From an uncultured Lachnospiraceae bacterium (GTDB lineage: Bacteria > Bacillota > Clostridia > Lachnospirales > Lachnospiraceae), in the NCBI GenBank assembly GCA_948468325.1, contig CAOKHR010000075.1, positions 1 to 9,361 of the forward strand: a stretch of DNA of 9,361 nt, written 5' to 3'. Of the stretch, positions 6,691 to 9,361 are shown piece by piece; the first letter of the stretch is position 1; every line of letters starts with the position of its first letter. Below the pieces are notes generated by a model. That model worked only from the letters and a program-made list of their open reading frames with translations. It was not told the DNA's origin and did not search any database. Made by a program: the position numbers and the translations under genes.

Positions 6691-6876
6691 TTATTCTTTT
6701 ATTTTATCAAGTTCTGTGAGACTAATGCCGGATGCAGTAAGTATTACTTTTAGCTCAATATATCTGTCTTTCATTTCTTTATATACTGCTGATTCTTTAT
6801 TTTCAACTAACAGCATATACTTTTGTAATCTTGCAAACTCTTCAACATTCTTTTGCATCATTTCTTTTTCAGTCAT
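6691..6876 (-). CDS. Small uncharacterised protein, copy A of a tandem pair
   Basis: This is a 61-residue protein that I do not recognise. It is highly charged and looks entirely helical: MTEKEMMQKNVEEFARLQKYM, then a lysine/glutamate-rich linker, a second helix around residues 32-46 (YKEMKDRYIELKVIL), and a short end SGISLTELDKIKE. There is no signal peptide, membrane segment or cysteine. It is a paralog of the next gene upstream: the last 30 residues of each share 13 identities, including SG..LT..D.IKE. The start ATG at 6876 is exactly 256 bases from that of its copy, which supports both starts. An AGGATAG tract about 10 bases upstream could serve as a weak ribosome binding site. No separate promoter is seen; transcription probably reads through from 7181-7209 past the hairpin at 6904-6933. 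Confidence 0.7.
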   Translation of the reverse strand: MTEKEMMQKNVEEFARLQKYMLLVENKESAVYKEMKDRYIELKVILTASGISLTELDKIKE

Positions 6877-6903
6877 ATTATCACTATCCTTATAATGATT
6901 AAG

Positions 6904-6933
6904 AAGGCCAGTCTAAGATTTGAGACTGGCTTT
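6904..6933. terminator. Second copy of the GCCAGTC hairpin, between the two small genes
   Basis: AAGGCCAGTCT (6904-6914) pairs with AGACTGGCTTT (6923-6933), with an 8-base loop; one pair is G-U in the plus sense. It starts 7 bases after the stop of copy B. Downstream U content is modest on either strand, so it could be a partial terminator or an RNA-stabilising hairpin that sets the ratio of the two small genes. Confidence 0.6.
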
Positions 6934-6940
6934 GTTGTCG

Positions 6941-7132
6941 TTACTCTTTGATTTCATCAATATCCGTAAGATTCACGCCGGAAACATTTAACAATGCTTT
7001 TATTGTCAGATACTCTTTTTTCAACTTTGCGTATGTCTCTGTAGCATTTTCTTTTTTTGCTAAAAACATATACTCCTGAATCTTTTTGAAATCATCAAGA
7101 GCCTGCTTTATTAGCTCAATACCACTTGGCAT
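6941..7132 (-). CDS. Small uncharacterised protein, copy B of a tandem pair
   Basis: This is a 63-residue paralog of the gene just downstream, not recognised as any named family. The layout is the same: an N-terminal helix (IELIKQALDDFKKIQEYMFL, residues 5-24), a charged linker, a middle helix (about 34-48) and the end SGVNLTDIDEIKE. It is lysine- and glutamate-rich with no membrane segment, probably a small helical cytoplasmic protein that may pair with itself or its copy. The ATG at 7132 has GGGTGG close upstream, a weak to moderate ribosome binding site. It is the first gene after a strong minus-strand promoter (7181-7209), so it is likely the better expressed of the two. The preserved reading frame in two diverged copies is the main evidence that both are real genes. 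No function is offered. Confidence 0.72.
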   Translation of the reverse strand: MPSGIELIKQALDDFKKIQEYMFLAKKENATETYAKLKKEYLTIKALLNVSGVNLTDIDEIKE

Positions 7133-7180
7133 AAAACCACCCGCTTTCTAAAAAACTGCTGTTGTTTTGTATCTGCAACT

Positions 7181-7209
7181 ATTATAGCAATTTATATCGA
7201 AAGTGTAAA
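7181..7209 (-). promoter_or_regulatory. Promoter of the two small-protein genes
   Basis: On the minus strand, TTTACA (7204-7209; 5 of 6) and a perfect TATAAT (7181-7186) are 17 bases apart. It lies about 48 bases before the start of copy B. It is one of the best promoter matches in the window. Confidence 0.75.
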
Positions 7210-7338
7210 TCCTTTATTAAATTTTGATACAGATTTGAATTAAAATGAAAGCACCTCTCCGCAGGGCAGAAAAAGACCGGATAGGCTATTAAGGTCATAT
7301 CATCCTGTAATCCAATTTTTCTCATTTTCAAAAAAGAT

Positions 7339-7367
7339 TTCTCAAAAAGGTCTTCTCAAAAACGGTC
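7339..7367 (+). repeat. Tandem 14/15-base repeat upstream of the TetR promoter
   Basis: TTCTCAAAAAGGTC (7339-7352) is followed at once by TTCTCAAAAACGGTC (7353-7367). The copies are identical except for one inserted C. The second copy ends in the GGTC of the operator half-site, and the first also ends in GGTC. Confidence 0.7.
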
Positions 7368-7401
7368 AACCGGTTATAATTAAAATTGACCGCAGTGGTC
7401 A
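7363..7401 (+). promoter_or_regulatory. Probable TetR operator and -10 region
   Basis: CGGTCAA (7363-7369) and TTGACCG (7386-7392) form a perfect 7-bp inverted repeat around a perfect TATAAT -10 box (7375-7380). A second dyad, TGACC-GCAGT-GGTCA (7387-7401), shares the middle half-site. AACCGGTT (7368-7375) is a further 8-bp palindrome. A -35 box is not convincing. The position over the promoter and leader of the regulator gene is what is expected for self-repression by a TetR protein. Confidence 0.6.
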
Positions 7402-7403
7402 GC

Positions 7404-7410
7404 AAGGAGA
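7404..7410 (+). promoter_or_regulatory. Ribosome binding site that sets the TetR start
   Basis: AAGGAGA ends 5 bases before ATG 7416. The frame is open from a TTG at 7386, but that codon lies inside the operator dyad and has no ribosome binding site. Confidence 0.8.
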
Positions 7411-7415
7411 ATTCC

Positions 7416-8033
7416 ATGAACGAAAAATTTTATTCCCTCCCCGAAACAAAACAGCAGGCAATTATAAATGCAGGCTTTCGGGTATTTTCACAAAATTCCT
7501 ATAAAAAAGCCCCTATGCGGGAAATTGCCGATTATGCAGGCATCAGCAAATCTCTGCTTTTCCACTATTTTTACAACAAAAAAGAGCTGTATCTGTTCCT
7601 GTGGGATTATGCCGCCAGCCTGACCATGCAGTATCTGACAAAGTACCAATGCTATGAGCCGGACGATCTGTTTGAAATGATGGAGCGGGGCATGAAAGCA
7701 AAATTTAAAATTATGGAAAAATATCCCTCGCTGGCTTCTTTTGCCATAAAAGCTTTTTATGAAAAAGACATGCAGATTGCCAAAGCGATACAGCAAAGCT
7801 ACCAAAAATATTTTTCCTTTAAGGCCCAAAATGCCCTCGCAAAACTAAATCCGGATGATTTCATAAAAGGCCTCGACCTTCAGATGATGTACCGGGAAAT
7901 GTATCTGGCATCCGAAGGCTATCTCTGGGAAATTATTCAGCGGGGCGATACGATTGATTCCGGGACTCTGGAAAAAGATTTTCAGCAGATGCTCTCTTTC
8001 TGGAAAAGCATTTATCTTAGAAAGGAACCTTAA
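7416..8033 (+). CDS. TetR-family transcriptional regulator
   Basis: The protein has 205 residues, normal for the family. The N-terminal DNA-binding domain is clear: KQQAIINAGFRVFSQNSYKK, then the helix-turn-helix MREIADYAGISKSLLFHYF (residues 34-52) and the following NKKELYLFLW. The remaining residues are an all-helical ligand and dimer domain with no recognisable specificity. The start at 7416 is taken because AAGGAG stands just upstream and the family usually begins near here. It is the first gene of an operon, with the ABC ATPase 4 bases downstream. It probably represses its own operon through the inverted repeats at 7363-7401, with a ligand, perhaps an exported drug or lipid-like compound, releasing it. 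The ligand is unknown. Confidence 0.92.
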   Translation: MNEKFYSLPETKQQAIINAGFRVFSQNSYKKAPMREIADYAGISKSLLFHYFYNKKELYLFLWDYAASLTMQYLTKYQCYEPDDLFEMMERGMKAKFKIMEKYPSLASFAIKAFYEKDMQIAKAIQQSYQKYFSFKAQNALAKLNPDDFIKGLDLQMMYREMYLASEGYLWEIIQRGDTIDSGTLEKDFQQMLSFWKSIYLRKEP

Positions 8034-8037
8034 GACT

Positions 8038-8940
8038 ATGTATGCAATACAGACTTTTTCTTTAACGAAATATTACATCTCAAAAGGACTTTGGGGACGC
8101 AGCAAAAAAACCAGAGGCATATCAGATTTAAATCTGGCTGTCTGCGAGGGAGATTTTTTTGGATTTATCGGTCCGAACGGCGCGGGCAAAAGCACAACGA
8201 TACGCACCCTCCTGGGACTGATTTCCCCTACCAGAGGAATGGCCGAAATTTTGGGCAGAGATATTGTAAAAGAGAAAAATAAAATTCTTTCTGACGTCGG
8301 CTATATGCCCTCGGAGGCTTTCTTTTACCGCAATCAGAAAGTAAAAGACATTCTGAAGCTTTCTGCCGATTTCAGACACAAGGACTGCTCCGCAGAGGCA
8401 GACCGCCTGTGCGAAAGGCTCTCGCTTGATACCGAAAAGAAAATTTCCGAGCTTTCCCTGGGCAACCGCAAAAAAGTATCTATTGTCTGCGCCCTGCAGC
8501 ATATGCCGGGGCTCTGCATCTTAGACGAGCCTACCAGCGGACTTGACCCGCTGATGCAGCGGGAATTTTATGCCATTTTGGAAGAAAGAAATCAGCAGGG
8601 AACGACGATATTTCTCTCCTCCCATGTGCTGTCCGAAGTACAGCGGCACTGCAGACACGCCGCCATTATCCGCGAAGGAAAGCTTCTGGTTTCCGACAGC
8701 GTAGAACATCTGGGACATACTCAGGCAAAACGGGTAGCTGTCCGCGGAATCGCGCATCCGCCCGCCCTTTCGCAAATCAAGGACGTCAAAAAAAGCGGCG
8801 ATACGCTCCGCTTTTTATACAGCGGCGATACGTCTGTTCTTTTGCGCTCACTCGCTGAGCTTCCGCTGACAGATATTTCTATTACCGAACCGGATTTGGA
8901 AGAAATTTTTCTTCATTACTATACAAAGGAGGATGCATAA
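8038..8940 (+). CDS. ABC transporter ATP-binding protein (exporter type)
   Basis: This 300-residue protein supplies ATP-driven energy to a membrane permease. It shows Walker A GPNGAGKS (45-52), a signature in the variant form LSLGNRKKV (139-147), Walker B with LCILDEPTSGLD (159-170), and the switch histidine in SSHVLSE (H196). The usual Q-loop glutamine after GYMP (residues 88-91) is replaced by SEAFFY, a variation seen in some exporter ATPases of this group. About 80 residues follow the ATPase core, ending in the EPDLEEIFLHYY type of tail common in ABC-2 exporters. The ATG at 8038 lies 4 bases after the TetR stop, with AAAGGA upstream; the frame is open further upstream, but only inside the TetR gene. 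The next gene, a permease, starts one base after its stop, so the two should form one transporter. Confidence 0.94.
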   Translation: MYAIQTFSLTKYYISKGLWGRSKKTRGISDLNLAVCEGDFFGFIGPNGAGKSTTIRTLLGLISPTRGMAEILGRDIVKEKNKILSDVGYMPSEAFFYRNQKVKDILKLSADFRHKDCSAEADRLCERLSLDTEKKISELSLGNRKKVSIVCALQHMPGLCILDEPTSGLDPLMQREFYAILEERNQQGTTIFLSSHVLSEVQRHCRHAAIIREGKLLVSDSVEHLGHTQAKRVAVRGIAHPPALSQIKDVKKSGDTLRFLYSGDTSVLLRSLAELPLTDISITEPDLEEIFLHYYTKEDA

Positions 8941-8941
8941 G

Positions 8942-9361
8942 ATGACATTACTAAAACATGAACTTTCCCAGGGAAAACAGATGCTTTTAATCTGGACGGC
9001 AGTCATTGCCGGTATGCTTGGCCTCTGCATTTTTATTTATCCCGAAATGAAAGAGCAGATGAATGACATCAGCGGCATGTTTTCCAATCTGGGAAGCTTT
9101 TCTTCGGCATTCGGCATGGATAAAATAAACTTCGGAGAATTCTTAGGGTTTTTCAGCGTCGAATGCGGAAACGTGCTTGGTCTGGGAGGCGCTTTTTTTG
9201 CCGCTCTTCTTGGTATTTCCTCTCTGGCAAAAGAGGAAAAAGAAAATACAGCGGAATTTCTGCTTACACATCCCATTTCCCGCAGAAACATCGTCCTGCA
9301 AAAATTCTGCGCTCTCTTTCTGCAGATTTTTATACTAAATGCCGCTGTCATCTTCGTTACG
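8942..9361 (+). CDS. ABC-2 type transporter permease, N-terminal part (cut by window edge)
   Basis: The first 140 residues are visible. A membrane helix at about 14-33 follows a short cytoplasmic start. A polar loop (about 34-70) comes next, then a second helix at about 76-96 rich in glycine and alanine, a cytoplasmic stretch KEEKENTAEFLLTHPISRRN (97-116), and the start of a third helix from about 122. The TAEFLLTHPISR stretch is characteristic of ABC-2 exporter permeases, where TAEFLL..PVSR-like strings recur. The ATG at 8942 is preceded by AAGGAGG inside the end of the ATPase gene, one base after its stop, so the two are translationally coupled. With the ATPase and TetR regulator it makes a self-regulated exporter; the substrate is unknown. 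Confidence 0.9.
   Translation, partial: MTLLKHELSQGKQMLLIWTAVIAGMLGLCIFIYPEMKEQMNDISGMFSNLGSFSSAFGMDKINFGEFLGFFSVECGNVLGLGGAFFAALLGISSLAKEEKENTAEFLLTHPISRRNIVLQKFCALFLQIFILNAAVIFVT

Larger units (their letters stand above)
6641..7132. repeat. Tandem duplication, two divergent units of about 256 bp
   Basis: Unit 1 runs from about 6641 to about 6896 and unit 2 from about 6897 onward. Both begin with a GATTA(A/G)GAA string (6641 and 6897), followed by the GCCAGTC hairpin, and then the small gene on the minus strand. The two hairpin starts (6648, 6904) and the two gene starts (6876, 7132) are each 256 bases apart. The small genes differ by 6 bases in length, so they keep frame. The copies are old, judging by protein identity of about one third. 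Confidence 0.75.
7133..7415. other. Intergenic region between the small genes and the TetR operon
   Basis: The 283 bases carry the minus-strand promoter at 7181-7209, then about 130 bases (7210-7338) with no assigned feature, then a short tandem repeat, the plus-strand -10 box and the operator-like inverted repeats. Within the unassigned part, GACC-gg-ATAG-g-CTAT-taa-GGTC (7275-7296) is an imperfect dyad. Confidence 0.6.

Noticed and set aside
7194..7356. Minus-strand open stretch containing LQDDMTLIAYP, reminiscent of the end of PP2C-type phosphatases
   Set aside because: Only six or so residues resemble the family. The frame runs across the minus-strand promoter and has no start or ribosome binding site, so chance is the simpler explanation.
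7386..7415. TTG start for the TetR protein ten residues upstream
   Set aside because: The codon lies within the operator dyad close to the expected transcription start and lacks a ribosome binding site; ATG 7416 has AAGGAG.
7954..8037. Earlier start for the ABC ATPase inside the TetR gene
   Set aside because: It would overlap the regulator gene by about 80 bases. The ATG at 8038 has a purine-rich site upstream and the ATPase domain begins normally from there.
8128..9351. Minus-strand open frames opposite the ABC ATPase and permease genes
   Set aside because: The plus-strand genes carry all the family motifs and coupled starts; the opposite frames resemble nothing and lack initiation signals.

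Overview
The window looks like chromosomal DNA from a low-to-moderate GC Firmicute, most likely a clostridium of the Lachnospiraceae type. The reasons are the murE-priA-def-fmt order, a MurE with the meso-diaminopimelate signature, strong AGGAGG-type ribosome binding sites, and TTGACA/TATAAT-like promoters. The assignment is an inference from gene content; no 16S or marker gene is present.

Region 1 (1-4813, minus strand) is a housekeeping operon read right to left: murE (peptidoglycan precursor ligase), priA (replication-restart helicase), def (peptide deformylase) and fmt (methionyl-tRNA formyltransferase, cut by the left edge). A good promoter lies just upstream of murE, gene gaps are 3-18 bases, and def and fmt form the usual pair for adding and removing the N-formyl group of initiator methionine.

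Region 2 (4869-5405, minus strand) is a small toxin-antitoxin operon with its own promoter and terminator. The antitoxin looks intact. The RelE-type toxin is a relic: its middle is missing, and the conserved end of the family is readable only in a shifted frame.

Region 3 (5435-5600) is a roughly 166-bp imperfect palindrome with 15-bp terminal inverted repeats, resembling a miniature inverted-repeat element. Its right end supplies the stop codon of the next gene, an HD-domain phosphohydrolase (5597-6196, minus). A short XRE/Cro-type regulator (6423-6626, plus) is divergent from it.

Region 4 (6641-7209) holds two tandemly duplicated modules, each a small uncharacterised protein gene (61 and 63 residues, minus strand) followed by a closely similar hairpin. 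The repeat period is 256 bp and a strong minus-strand promoter lies upstream.

Region 5 (7339-9361, plus strand) is a TetR-type regulator, an ABC ATPase and the start of an ABC-2 permease in one tight operon. Inverted repeats around its -10 box look like an autoregulatory operator. This is the usual arrangement of a self-regulated exporter; the substrate cannot be read from sequence.

No rRNA, tRNA, CRISPR array or complete insertion sequence was seen. The most interesting parts are the decayed toxin, the palindromic element that ends a gene, and the duplicated small-protein/hairpin modules.
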